From positions 16,589,501 to 16,653,500 of the forward strand of contig JAJNNQ010000009.1 in assembly GCA_027886175.1 (NCBI GenBank): a stretch of 64,000 nucleotides of DNA, written 5' to 3'. A model generated the notes under the pieces. That model was not told the origin of the DNA. It saw only the letters and a list, made by a program, of their open reading frames with translations, and searched no databases. How positions within the stretch are numbered: position 1 is the stretch's first letter; the number at the start of each line of letters is the position of its first letter. The position numbers and the translations under genes are program-made. The DNA is from Phylloscopus collybita. Lineage: Eukaryota > Chordata > Aves > Passeriformes > Phylloscopidae. Positions 1 to 43,900 of this stretch are shown piece by piece.

Positions 1-1808
1 CTCAGTAATATTCTGGTCTTTCTGGCCTAAGCTCAAATAACCTGAAGTAACACCCATGCAAATGAGTATCAGGTAAAAAGAGAAAGAAAAAAAAAAACAC
101 ACGAGAAGTTTTTTATAGCTGATTTTTTTTTGTGTGAGTAGGTGCAGCTGCACCAATATAGAAAGAGGTACTCAATGTCAAGCTATAAACAGTTCCTGCT
201 GGAAGCTTAATAGCTCTGCCTCTGCTTCCTCAGAGCTCAGGCAATAAACTATCACTATTGCATTTTTACAATTCAGGAACAAACAGATTTAAGCAAAAAT
301 GTTTCTATTTCCATAGCAAATCCAATAAAAGAAACATATTTATGCCATATATAAGGCTCTGTTTATAGAGTATATTCACATTTGAAATAAAAAGGCCTGA
401 AGTTGTAAAAATATAATACTGTATTCACTTTAGAATTCTACTTCCAAGAAAATTAGATGACTCAAAGTATACAGCTATTCATTAAGATATTTATGAAAGA
501 ATTATTATTTATGACTCGGACAATATTTCTCATGCCCTTTATACATCTGCTACTGGTAGAAATGTAACTAAACAAAATCAGCTTTGTAGAAAACAATAAA
601 TTTACTTGAGATTCTTTTGGACATAAGAGTAAAGGGAAAAAAATACAATTTTCTTTTAATGAAGACACAAAACATAAATGGCAATACATACAACAGTCCA
701 GAATAAAACGTTGCAGTAGAGGCAAAAGTGGTAACTGCTTTCAGTGTTTCACAAGCTGTTTTCACTTTAGTTGCACAGATCACTTCTAAGTCATTGTAAG
801 GCCACTATGTTGGTTTGGTTTTCTATAGTCTAGCTATTCCTGTGGGATCTCAGTTCCAGTACAGAATTCAGGGATGCCTCTATAAGCAGCTAGAAATAAG
901 TCACAGCATCCAGAACTACTGCTCTGCCACACTATCTGAGACAGCAGCAAGCTGTCAGCACAAAACAACTGGAACATAGTTTTCAAATAAAATAATGAAA
1001 CAGATGATGCATAGCTTAAAATTATTAATTTAATAGTACTTAATTCACAGCATTTCCTTATATAAAGCCTCTATAAAAACAATCTTCTGTATTACTTTAT
1101 AAAAGAGAAAAATCAGGCATGTATTAACTCCAGAAATAAGGATAACTCAAGATATACAAATTCCAACCTGACATCCACTGGATTTTTGTGCAGTGCAATT
1201 ATATCCAAATTAAAACCCATAGTCTGTGAAAAGCAGAAAAGAAACTTAGCTGTGTGTCTAGATGAATAGCTAAAATGACAATATTTTTCTCTTTTTGTGC
1301 CAATGCACAGTATTTATAACCCATCCAGAAGTTGTGAGTCTCCAGAGAATGTGGTACATAAACATTTAATTAAGCATTATCATAGCAAAAAAACACAATA
1401 GGGATAAAAGTGGAAGAGCACAGACCCTGGGTTACTCTTGAGTGTCAAGTCTCCTGTCCTGGAAGAAGTATGACCATGGTACTTCTCCATTTAAATTTTT
1501 GTGGACAAAATCCTACTATATTAGTTACATTTAGGAACAACAAATATGAATACTGTACAAGATAATACAGGCTCTCCATTTATCCTGCCAGTTTGAACAA
1601 ACACCAACATGGAAATCATGCTTACTCATGAGCACCATTTTAGACAAGAAGTAATTCTATCACACTGACTTTCCAGATTCATAGCTCTGAGCTCAGAATA
1701 AGTTCAATGGCTTTCTAGATGGAAACTGTATTTACTGCACAAAGCAGTTTGCAACAACACCTTGTTAACAGCTGACTTCAAGAAAATAATGCTTGCCAGA
1801 AAGCTTAC
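1..1808 (-). other. SEPSECS: SEPSECS intron 8 (partial)
   Basis: AT-rich sequence between the donor of exon 8 (GT at 1808-1807) and the window edge. I looked on the minus strand for the next SEPSECS exon and found no match, so the intron continues outside the window. No repeat family or RNA gene was recognised. Confidence 0.6.
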
Positions 1809-12726
<10,918 letters not shown>

Positions 12727-12905
12727 GGCCGCGGCGCTCCCGGCACCGCCGCCGCTCCCCTCCCGCGCCGAGCGGGCCTGTGCCAGCCGGGAACTTCCCG
12801 CCGGGAAGGGGCGGGCGGAGGCGGGGAGGCACACGCAGCGCCGCGGAGCTCCAGGGCCCCGCCCCGCCGCCAGGGCCGCGCAGCGGGCAGCATTCTGCGG
12901 GACCG

Positions 12906-12943
12906 CCCCTCCCGGCCCCTCCCGGCCCTTCCCGGCCCCTCCC
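12906..12943 (-). repeat. 10-bp C-rich tandem repeat in the SEPSECS promoter
   Basis: About four units of a CCCGGCCCCT-like decamer (one with CCCTT). On the minus strand, which is the SEPSECS sense strand, this gives successive runs of three or four G separated by 1-2 nt, fitting the G-quadruplex pattern. It lies roughly 180-220 nt upstream of the SEPSECS ATG. The runs also resemble Sp/KLF sites. Confidence 0.75.
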
Positions 12944-13312
12944 GGCCGCTGGGCGGGGCTGCACCGCCCCCGGTGCAGGTGTGGGACCGCGGGGAAGAGG
13001 GTCCCAGCTTGGGGTTTGTCAGAGGCGGCGTGCCGCTGTGAGAGGCAGCTCGCCAGAACCCAGACCGCTGGGCTGGGAAGAGCCTGTTCGTGGGCTGGCT
13101 TTCCCTGCTCCGCAGAGTTTAACATTAAGCCGTTGAGAACAGAACCTCCCCGGGGTTCCCGCCGGGGCGAGGGTGTTCTTTACTCCTCGGGGGGGTGTCT
13201 GTGGGCACCTGGGTGCTTCTGGGACCATCCTCAGGGAATAGCAGCAGTCTGCTGGGGCTGTGGGCGTAGCCCGAAACTACATCACAGAGACAAAGACATG
13301 TTACCCAGAGAT

Positions 13313-13462
13313 ACTTATTTATTTATTTATTTACTGGTTTATTTGTACGATTTGGGAAAAAAAACAAAAACAAAAACAAAACCAAAAAAAAAAACAAAAA
13401 AAAAAAACAAAAAAAAGGCCCAAAAAACAAAAAACAAAACAAAACAAAAAAACCCCCAAACA
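13313..13462. repeat. Low-complexity TTTA repeat and A/C-rich tract
   Basis: A short ATTT tandem run (about 13313-13335) is followed by roughly 110 nt composed almost only of A with interspersed C (AAAAAC and AAAC units). This is simple sequence. It generates a false lysine-rich open frame on the plus strand and a Phe-rich one on the minus strand. Confidence 0.9.
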
Positions 13463-14558
13463 ATTACACCAGCCGGAGATCTGGGCTAGGCTTTGCACCT
13501 TTAAACTAGGAACTGCCCGGAAAGCCTCAGCAGGTGGGAGCTTCCCTGGAGCACGGGCACCCTGCCGCCGTCGCTGTCCTTTGTCCCCAGGCGGCCATGG
13601 GACCGGCAGGTTCCCGTTTGCCTCCTTGAAATAACTAGTAGGGAATGTAAAAAATTTGAAGAGGCGCGTTAAGTACGCGGTGTGTTTGTTCAAATGTTTA
13701 ATTATAACCAGCCTGTACCTGGTCAAATGAATCTGTTTATGAAATCTTATCTGATTCTTCTGTTTTACAGTTTTAAGCTCAGACGGCTAATTGGCGTGTG
13801 AAGTGTACGTGGCGACCGTCCCGTTTCTGTAAGTGTAGTTAGCCTGATTAGGATCTTTTGGGCGTTTTGACAGAATAATCCTACACACCTGTTGGAATTG
13901 TTGGCTCATACTATAATTAACACAGTTTCTTAGCCCTTTGAGGCAGAAGAGTTAAACTCTCCCCCTCCGCGGTCCCCGCAGTTGCTCAATGTGTCGTGTT
14001 GCTGCTGCTTTCTGACCGCGGAGCAGCTGCTCCTCCTGCTCTGTATCACGAGAGGGCGCTCACCGAATGCGATAAGCGCGCGATTGTGCCTGTATTCCCC
14101 TTCTTCCCTTCTGTTCCTTGCACTGTTTCGACACAGTGCTCAAACACATAGAAGCAAATGACAAAGTCTGCTCTCTTGGTTAGAAGGAAAGGGACAAAAG
14201 CTTTGGCATGAGAAAAATGACCTAGTTTATTTACGTGATGTAATTCTTAGTAATTTTAATCCAGGTGGCTAATTGAAGAGTATTAGCTATTTGGAATTAA
14301 AATTAATGGTTTGTTAATTACTGTGACGGTAGTGTGTATTTTTTTTTTTAATTATGAGCTCTCATGGTGTTTGAACTCTGCACTACTGAAGAGTGGGACA
14401 ATGTAAAGGCTTTGTTAGATCAAGACCTGTGAGCAAGTTACAGAATTCTTACTGAAACAGAAGATAAAAACTACCATTTCACTGCATTTAGAAATACAGT
14501 AATATGTGCAGATGGAAGTATAAACCAGAAAAAATAAGGGTTTGTACTATTTTTTGCT

Positions 14559-14742
14559 GTGAGGCTGGTGAGACACTGGAACAGAGTGCCCACAGAAGTT
14601 GTGAATGCCCCTTCTTTGCAAGTGTCTAAGGCCAGGTTCAATGGAGGTCTGAGCAGCTGGTTTAGTAGAACGTATCTTTGTCCACAGCAGGGGAGTTGGA
14701 AATAGATGATCTTTAAGGTCCCTTCCAACCCAGGCCTTTCTA
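14559..14742 (+). mobile_element. CR1 LINE 3' fragment, plus orientation
   Basis: The stretch starts with GTGAGGCTGGTGAGACACTG and ends in GATGATCTTTAAGGTCCCTT, CCAACCCAGGCC and TTCTATGAAAT, the canonical 3' end of avian CR1. It is a heavily 5'-truncated copy of about 180 bp. Confidence 0.9.
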
Positions 14743-16034
14743 TGAAATAACTAATGAGTTATTTCTTGTCTATTTTTTCAGGAGAATGAACTCTCAATCT
14801 TTTTAGAAGCTCGTGAAACGAGTGTGCAGTCGAACATTATTGAAACAGCCACTTGTAGCTAAAGGGAGGTGCTGTATTACTTAACAGTCTGCTGAGAAAA
14901 ATGTCAGACTTCTTCCTTTTAGTTTGATCTTTTTGTTTGCTTCGCACAGAAATTAAAGTCTATATAATTTTCCGTACAGAAAATTACATCCAGTTGCTGT
15001 AGCCTTTATATATGTGTTTACTAGGCATCAAATGGCTATTCATCTGGAGTCACAGTTGACTGAGTTCACTTTTAATAGAAAGGAATAGGAACAGAAATGC
15101 AAGTGTGAACAGATGTTATCAAATATTACAGATATTAGTAGTTACATAAGTAAATGACACTCGGCTTAATTCCAAAGTCCACTGGCTGACGGGCAATCCT
15201 AGACAAAACAAACACAAGTCCAGCATTTCAGTAAGGTTATATTTTGTCAGCAACCAAGAAAAGTGACTTTTTTCCTGTAATCCAGATTATGCACGTTAAA
15301 TTCTTATACCATGGTCTTAATTATGAGAATAATGAATAATAGATATATACAATTACTGTTTTTAGCTCAGAATTGATTTGCTCCCAGTATAACCCACAAT
15401 CCCAGTTCTATGCAAATATTTAATGCAAGTATCTTTCTCTCATATTTCACCAAAACTTGAGCAAAACCCCTCTTCTACAGACAGGATTGGAAGAACATCC
15501 AGGCTGAAATCTGACGCAGTATGTTGGGGTTGTAATTGTATTCTCTTTCTTTCAATTAATAACGCGTAGATAGGGAGGGACGTGGAAATAATGGCTACGT
15601 GTTTATACTGTTTTCTCTTATACTGTTTTTAGGCTTCGTTTTGGAAGTTACCGTGATGCTATAGAACAATGTGTAAAGTTTGGGGAGGGAGAGCATCTGA
15701 CTATGGCAAGTGGTGGCGAGGAGGCAAGCCTGTTCCAGGTGTAGAACTAAGGCGAGTTTCAGGGATGTTTTTATTAAACATCGAGCGCTGGAAGCTGCCG
15801 TCCGAGCTCCTGAGCGGTCGCTGGCCCGGAGCAGGCTCGGCAGCTGCAGGCAGCCGCCCCGGTGCGGTGCGCTGGCGCAGCCGCGGCCCCTTTAACGCAG
15901 GTGGCGGGGCGGGCGCGGGGCCGCGCGCAGGCGCGGGGCGGTGGAGCCGGAGCCGGAGCGGCGGGAGCGCCCCGAGCCCGCCCGGCCGCGCCGCCGCCTC
16001 CTCCCGCCGCGCTCGGCCCCGGCCCCGGCCGCCC

Positions 16035-36259
<20,225 letters not shown>

Positions 36260-36418
36260 CAACAAAAATACGTGGGAAGAGTAAGTTTCTCTTAACTTTA
36301 GAAAGCTACGTCTGTGTAAAGGCTCTGCAATAATGTACTTCTGCTGTATACCAAGAGCTCTGACTGCTGACACCTCAGAACTTAAATTCTAAAGACTTAA
36401 GAAATGTATTTTGAATGT

Positions 36419-36424
36419 AATAAA
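36419..36424 (+). terminator. Proximal poly(A) signal of PI4K2B
   Basis: A canonical AATAAA about 160 nt after the PI4K2B stop codon. It would give a short 3' UTR. Confidence 0.55.
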
Positions 36425-37501
36425 AGTTTACAATTTTTGTGTCAAAATTGTGAATTCTTATGTCAGGGAATGAAAAGAATTTGTCCATACTGTATTTTTA
36501 TAGGCTAAATTAATGTATTCTGAATAAGGGAAGACAGTTTGCATATGCTGAGAAACTAACTTTGAATACAATAGAATTTTTTTGTTTAATATAAATGTGA
36601 GAATCCATACACTATCAATTTCTTTTTATATGGCCTTTAAAAAAAAGTTCAGAATGTTATCTTTGATTGTGAAAATGCTTTTCCTTGGAATTTCTTCTGG
36701 TATTTTAAACTGGTTATAGATTTTTGTAGACTAGTTACTTGAAAAGTCATGCACTTAAAAAAAAAAATCAATCTGTCCTTGAAAAACAAAGGAAGAGTGA
36801 AGGAGGGAAAATGCTCCAAGTAGGCTTTTTCACACATGGGGACCAAAAATAGTTAAATAGTTGAATTACAGCAAAATCCAACCCAAGTAAATACACACAG
36901 TTTCTACTGTGACAAAATACACTCGGTGTATATTTCAGAGGTTGAAATTTCACTGTAGTATTTAGCACTTATATACTTAAGCACATATACAGAAATCTGT
37001 GATATTTCTTTGGAGATGCATCATGATGAAGGAATTGCACCACGTTGTTACAGGTTTGTTTTGGATTTGTGTAAAAATGTGTTATCACTCGCCACTAGAG
37101 TGATTCTTCTGCTAATGACAGAGGCACTAATGTGTTCATCACAAAGCCAGTCTGCCTTCTAAATTTCTAGCTAAACACTGGGCTTTTTTGACGGAAAAAA
37201 AAAAGAAGAAAAAAACCCCTGGAATACCTACAGCACAGAGAATTACTTTTGTGCTCTGAATAATGTGCTCACCTGCCAATGTGCTCACCATTTGCATTTA
37301 TGTTTAAGTTACCTGGTTTAAGACTTGACAGTCATGTTTCTAGGTCTGTGACTTATGTAATACAGTAAATATTTTTATTTAGTAATTGTCTGGACATATA
37401 AGACTGGGAAGGGGAGAATGATTGCTGCTTTTATGAAACCTTCAGTATTTCAGACATTGTTGTATTTTGTAATTCTAAGCAATATTGTTGAACTCAGAAA
37501 T

Positions 37502-37507
37502 AATAAA
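37502..37507 (+). terminator. Distal poly(A) signal of PI4K2B
   Basis: A canonical AATAAA 1.24 kb after the stop codon, followed by a T/GT-rich stretch (TTTTATATAATTTTGACTGG and TAGTGTGTCAG). Cleavage here would place the transcript end within about 160 bp of the ZCCHC4 CpG island. Confidence 0.65.
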
Positions 37508-37664
37508 ATTGCTTGTATTTTATATAATTTTGACTGGATGTAAACATTTATGTAGTGTGTCAGCAATTTCAATGTTTAAGCCTTAAATGTAAAACACGGT
37601 ACAGTGCAGTTCCAAAGGGAGGGAAATGCCTTTATGACCTTTCTGTGATTGTTTCTAGCCGAGC

Positions 37665-37980
37665 AGTTGATGGAAAGATGCGCGGTGTCGTTTCTGTGGC
37701 GCTGCCGCCAGCGCCGCTCCCTGTGGGAAGGGCCGGGGCTGCCCTGGGGCTCCGCCGTTCCGCTGGGGGGCGCCGTCTGCCTGCGCGGCGCGGTGCCCGT
37801 CGGGAAGGAGGCGGTGCCATGGCGGCGGGCGCGGAGGGGCCGCGGCCCGCAGCGCTCGCCCTGCTCGGGCCGGCGCCCGGCGCGCCCAGCTGCCCTCACG
37901 GTGAGCCGGACCCGGGGGGCACCTCCCGAGCGTCCCTGTGCTCGGCTCCCGCTGCGCTCCTGGCGCGGGCTGTTTTGCAG
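37665..37980 (+). promoter_or_regulatory. CpG island / promoter of ZCCHC4
   Basis: A compact CpG-dense block of roughly 300 bp around ZCCHC4 exon 1. No TATA box was seen. It is small compared with the SEPSECS and PI4K2B islands. Confidence 0.75.
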
Positions 37981-40900
37981 CAGCCTTTGCGAAGGCCTTG
38001 CTCTGGAAGCTCGGCTCTTGCAGCGGAGCAGTGAAACGCATCTGCGGGTGTTCCCTGCGTTATCGTGTCCTCGCGTTTGTCCCTAGGTCCCGCACTTCTG
38101 TTTGTGAAGACCAGCCAAGGAAAAGAGGAAGGAAGAAGATTCTATGCTTGTTCGGCTTGTAGGGATAGAAAGGATTGTAACTTTTTTCAGTGGGAAGATG
38201 AGAAGGTAAGAGAAGCACTGCTTAAGGCTATGCTAAAGACTCAGGGCTACGAAGGTGATCAGAGGTCTGAAGCACCTCTCCTATGAGGAAAGGTTGAGAG
38301 AGTTTGGGTTATTCAGGGTCGAGAAGAGAAAGCTCCAGGGAGACCTTCTAGCAACCTCCCAGTACCTGCAGGGGGCCTCCCAGAAATCTGGGCAGGGATT
38401 TTTTGCAAGGGTGTGTAGTGGAAAGACAAGGGGTGATGGCTTTAAGCATTAAGAGGATAGGTTTGGATGGGATATTAGGAAGAAATTCCTTACTGCGAGG
38501 GTGATGGGGCACTGGAAAAGTTGCCCAGAGAAGCTGTGGATGCCCCTCCCTGGAAGTGTTCAAGGCCAAGCTGAATGCAGCTCTGAGCAGCTTGGTCTAG
38601 TGGGAGGTGACCATACCCATGGCAGGAGGGTTGGAACTAGATGATCTTTAAGGTGCCTTCCAACGCAGATAATTCTGCGGTTTTATAAAACACTGGCAAT
38701 TTTCTCCTCTATTTAGCGATTTAAAAAGTTTAGTTTGTTGTGGAAATCTGTTGAGTACTGTTTTCTAAACTTCATGTAATAGTTGCTATTTACCTGAACG
38801 CTTATTTCTGTCAGGAGAATGTGTTACAAGTATAGTCTTCAAAAAGGCTGTGTACATTTTGAGCAAACCTGGCATTTGTTACTCTGTTAGCAAAACATAT
38901 AGGGAGTTTGTCACTGCTGTGCAACATTGAACAAAACTGGGTTCTTCTCATCCCAAGATGCCCTTGTTCCCTGTAATTAAGATAGAGAAAATCTGTTGGA
39001 TACAAAATGCTGAAGTGGTGGGGCTCAGCATGATGCTCAGTAGCCTCAGAATATCTGCAACAGTTTCTCTTTGTTATTAGTTTTGAATATCACTTCTGTT
39101 ATGACGACTTTTCTTGTATTGAGTTTTACTGTCTCCTCCTTTAAGTAAAACAGTTTCGACCAAATGTCCTGAAACTCTGTTGTGAAACCACGAGTATGTT
39201 TTGGAGGAACAAAGTAGAAGACTCAGAGAAGAGTGTGAGACTGAAATGTTAAAGACTCAGGTGCAGATTGTAACAAGGAGCTGTCACGCTTTTAAAATGA
39301 TTTCACACAAAAGACTTGGGCAACATTTCTATTGCCATCAGTTTTTTGGGATCAGATCGTAGTTCTTCAGATGGAACACAGCTGCTAGCACACATTAATA
39401 GAAAGGATGCCTCTTTCTGTCTTCCTCATAATCACCTTTTGAGTTTTTCTGTGAGTATTGTATGTGATTGGAGAATGAAAACTCCAGTGTTTTAACTCAC
39501 AGTGAAGGGCTTGTGTTGTTTTGTGGCATGCCCCTGTGCTGCAGATGTACTTGTTCTTCTGAAACAACAAATGTGGTTATTTTTCCTTGCAAAGTAGCTA
39601 AAGCATGAGACCTTTGATCCACCCTTTTTTTTTTTTATCTTGAGATACACGTACACACAGCAGTAGCTGTTAGTTTTGTAACTTTTCATATATGCAAATT
39701 TTACAGGTGTCAGAAAGTAGGCTTGCAGCACGTGAAGAATACAATAGACATCATCAGCCTTCTTTTACACACCAACAGAACATGGACAGGTATAGTTAAT
39801 TATATTTTCTTCAGTAAAAACGTAATGATACAGGTTTAGATACTCTGAATGTAGAGAGAACATTTCGGGATTCTTTAAAATATGGAAAGAGGAATTTGGA
39901 CAAATAAGAACTGTTGTAGGGCAATGGAAAGGAAATAGCATGAAACATTTAACTAGAGTGTGCTACTTTCAACCCAGGAACCGGGGGTGTTGGGGTTTGG
40001 GGTTTTTTTGGTATGTGTAGTCCTCATAATGGGCTTACAAGAAGTCAATAGCATTTTCTGGTAGAAAACAAATTCCTGGTTTTAGTCTGCAAAAGTAGCA
40101 GGCTTAAGATTGTGAAAAGAAGCAAAAGTAACTTAGTAACGGGTGATGTCTGAATTTTTGTGTATAAACATAGAGGACTTTGCTGATAGTTGATGGAGTC
40201 TTCACTCTGTAATCCAGTTATTTTACGGAGATTCCCAGTATATTTAGCGGCAATATTTTACGCATTTCAAAGTGTCCTTTGAATATTTTTTTATAAATAA
40301 TACTTCATTCTCATGGAGTTTTGTGAGAGCAATGTAAACTGCATTGTCTGTTTAAATGTCTGAACTCCTAAAATATAAGAAAAAGCCCTCCATAGCTCCC
40401 CTTCCTGTCTTTGATAGAGGCTTTTTTCAACCTTTATTCCCTATCGTCTTTTGTATTCAAAGGTACAAGAATTTTGTTCTCTTGCCGTCATCAAAGAGGA
40501 GGTTTTGCCAGGAATGCCAGCAACTGCTATTGCCAGCAGAGTGGGAAAAACACTCAGATCACCAGTTCCTGTGTGGTATCACCACTGCCCAGCTGAGAAG
40601 TCCAAGTCAGCTTCTATATCCACTGGAGAATAAAAAAACAAATGCACAGTATTTATTTGCAGACAGAAGTTGTCAGTTCCTACTCAATCTCCTTACAGAT
40701 TTAGGATTCAGACGAGTGCTCTCTGTTGGAACACCCAGGTACATCAATGAGAATTGTTACACTTCCAAATAATATTTCTCTCTCAAAACTGTACAGCTTA
40801 CTAGTGATTACATAGTCAATGATTATCCCATAATAAGAGGTTTGCTATGCTTTAATTGGTTGGGATTATCCAAACATCTCGTGGGGTCTGGCTTTGAACT

Positions 40901-43900
40901 TACAAGATACCAGAGAAGTCTGTGGCAGCACTGCAAATAACACACATACATGCTTCAGATCTCTTTGGTACTTATGGAAGTGACATTGAGTTTCTTACCT
41001 TGTGGGTTTTTTGTGTGAGGTGATCCTGTAGGCTCCACTGACTTTTCATCTATTAAGACTAACCTATTTTTTACCTTTGAATACTGGCCAAGTGGAATCA
41101 CCCAGGTTTAGACTACTCTGTTTTCTCTATCTGTTTAGTTTACATTTAGTAAAGTACCAGGAATTCTTATCTTGCAAGATCATTTCTGAAGTCAGTGATT
41201 ATGTGTTAAATTTCTTCGTTCCAATTTTTTTTCAGGCTTCATGAGATGATCCAGTCAAAAGCATCACAAGAGGAAGAATTCAGTGTTAGAAGCCTTCTAC
41301 TAGATATTGATTTCAGGTAGGTTTTAACAAATGTTTATGTATCTGAAGAACATATACAAAGATGTGTATTCTTACTGCCTTAAGAAGTAAATTGGTGGTT
41401 CTTTTCCCTTTCTTGTCTTTGCATCTCTGTTCCTGTTCACATACACAAATGATGAGAAAAGTAAGTATACTTAATAATTTCTCAGTATTGGTATGTGTTG
41501 GTAATCAGAGCCCAAAGATTATGTTTTTCTTGAGATCTGTTTTCACTTTAAATACCCCTTAGGATAGACAAAGTTATTTATAGTTTTTTTATTACTATTA
41601 AAACTTATTTTACAGGTATTCACAGTTTTACACAGAGGATGAATTCTGCCACTACAACATGTTCAATCATCATTTTTTTGGTGGAGAGGTAAGGCTGAGT
41701 ATTGAGTGCTTTGGTAAAAAAGTGCACATTGTTGATGCAGAATTTTGTAAGAAACTCATGGCTAGTGTAGTAGAAAACATCATGAATTAATTAAGAACAT
41801 TTTAATAAAGGCAGCAATTAAGATGGGTAAGCAACATTAGTTAGCATAAATTTAATAAATTGAGTGGAAGAGAACTACTGAAAAGGAGACAGTCTTAGTC
41901 TCTGATTTTCAGTAATATTTTTATATGTTAGCTGAACAGGGCACTTGTTTTCAGTCCTTCAAATCTGGTGCATTTTTTGTGTTTGTTTTTTTTTAATGCT
42001 ACTCAAGAGGAAATTAACCTCCACAAGAGGGGAGAAAAGTTCTATCTTCAGAGTTGAAATTTTTGCAGTGATTGGTTTATTGACAGAGACAATATGTTTA
42101 GAGTTCTTGAAATTAACCTCTGTTTTTTACAGGCTGCCCGTGAAACTTGCAGGAAATTCTTGTGTGAAGAGAATGATGAAAGAGTCATTATGGTAACTGA
42201 TCCCCCATTTGGAGGTCTAGTGGAAGCACTGGCTTCTAGTTTTAAAAAACTGATGGCAATGTGGAAGGAAAGAGAAAAAGAAGGTATGTATTAAAGCCAG
42301 GTGGGTGGCTTGTAATGTAATACCACTTTAAGGAATCACTGTAAGTCTGTGATTTTTATTACTCAGGTGAATGTGAGCACACTCGTGCTCTAATTTCTGA
42401 AGATGAGGTACCAATTTATTCTCCTGATATTTTTAGTTCAATAATACCTAATCCTCAAAGTCTGTCTTAAAAACTTTTCCCCTTTTTTTCTTTCAAATCT
42501 ACTTTGCAATTAAAATGGACTTTAAAGGTAGAGAAACATAAGCTATCAAACCAGTACCATTTCTTAGCAATCTAAGTGGATGTCAGGAGTTTAGTTACGT
42601 GGCACTTACATCTCCACATGTAAAATATGCCTAAGAGAACTAGTTCTTCTGCCCAGCAGGATACACATATCCATGTTTATGTATTTAGGATGTTCACTGT
42701 AAATTTCTCATGCTGCATGTACTGTGTTTTTCTCCTTTGTACACCAAAGTCTTTTCATTACTAGGTCATGACAACAAAGAGATGCCCATGTTCTGGATAT
42801 TTCCATATTTCTTTGAGTCTCGCATTCTTGACTTTTTCCCAAGCTTCAGTATGATGGATTACCAGGTATGGCTGATCCCAGTGAATCTGCTAAACACCAG
42901 TTGTGTGCAATGTGAAGAGGAATATGAATGAAAGCAGGTGCAATGGCAACACTTCTCTGTAGCTGGGCCTTGCTCATGTGAAGCCTGGATTCTGTATTTT
43001 TATTAGTTGTATCTGTGGTAACTTGATCATGTTCCTGCTATGTATCTTTAACTCATTTATCTGTCATTTATCCATGAACTCATTTCATCTGCCAGGCTTT
43101 CAGTATAACAAAATTTGCACCAATTCTGACAGGGGCATGTTGCAGAGGTGAGAGGTAACTTGATGAAGAGTATTCCATTTCCTGCAGATGTTGAAATGTC
43201 AGTGGATAGCGCCCAGCCTGAGAAAAAAAAATATATATTGAACAATTAAGGTCTTTACTCTCCAAAACTGCTGGGATCAGAGTACAGTTACAACAATGGA
43301 AATGTTTGGAGTTACTTAATAAGTGAACTTGTCAGTGATAAAGCAATAAACTGGCATCAGCTTCTTCCATATTGTATCCATTCTGTGCATAGTTTAAGCA
43401 CATGGACTTCAGTGTGTTTTGAGGTCTTAGTCATGGGTAAACATGATGCTAAAGATTTATTTGTTCATGTAACAGCTCTGCATGAATTTTGACATTGATG
43501 TTCTGAACAATGTATTTGTGTCTTGTAGAATGAAAATTTGTTGAAGAAAATGGAAAACTCGTGGTAGGCTAGACTCTGCTTTCCTGCCAGTGTTCAGAGC
43601 TGAGAGTTTTTGTGACAAGTCTCTGAAGGCAGTGCTGGAAAAAGCAGGTTAATTGGCTTTGCAACTTTGCAATTATTCTGAGATGTCATTTCTTGTAGTG
43701 ACAAACCAAACTGTATAGATCCTTTTTTTTAGTAGGCTGCTCTTGTAAACAGCTGCAATAGTATCTTATGTAGCCCATGCAAATGAGCAAAAAGGCATAA
43801 GTCCAATATGATTATTGAAGTATTGTGAGTCTAGCCTAATACTATGTTTGCACAAATTTACAAGTAAATTAGACAAAAAACTTAATGTAGAATTTGTAAT

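Larger units (their letters stand above)
12727..16034. other. Divergent intergenic interval between SEPSECS and PI4K2B
   Basis: About 3.3 kb separates the two start codons. It contains both CpG-island promoters, a TTTA-repeat plus A-rich tract (13313-13462), a possible CTCF core (14045-14060) and a CR1 3' end (14559-14742). No conserved coding sequence was recognised. The remaining AT-rich stretches (13740-14550 and 14750-15640) show nothing identifiable. Confidence 0.7.
36260..37818 (+). other. PI4K2B 3' UTR and the short gap to ZCCHC4
   Basis: AT-rich 3' UTR up to about 37525, then less than 150 bp of unremarkable sequence before composition jumps to the ZCCHC4 CpG island at about 37665. 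No additional gene was recognised. Confidence 0.7.

Noticed and set aside
40356..40772. 138-aa open frame read as a separate small gene
   Set aside because: Only 40463-40738 is coding, as ZCCHC4 exon 4. The flanks are intron read-through beyond an AG acceptor and a GT donor.
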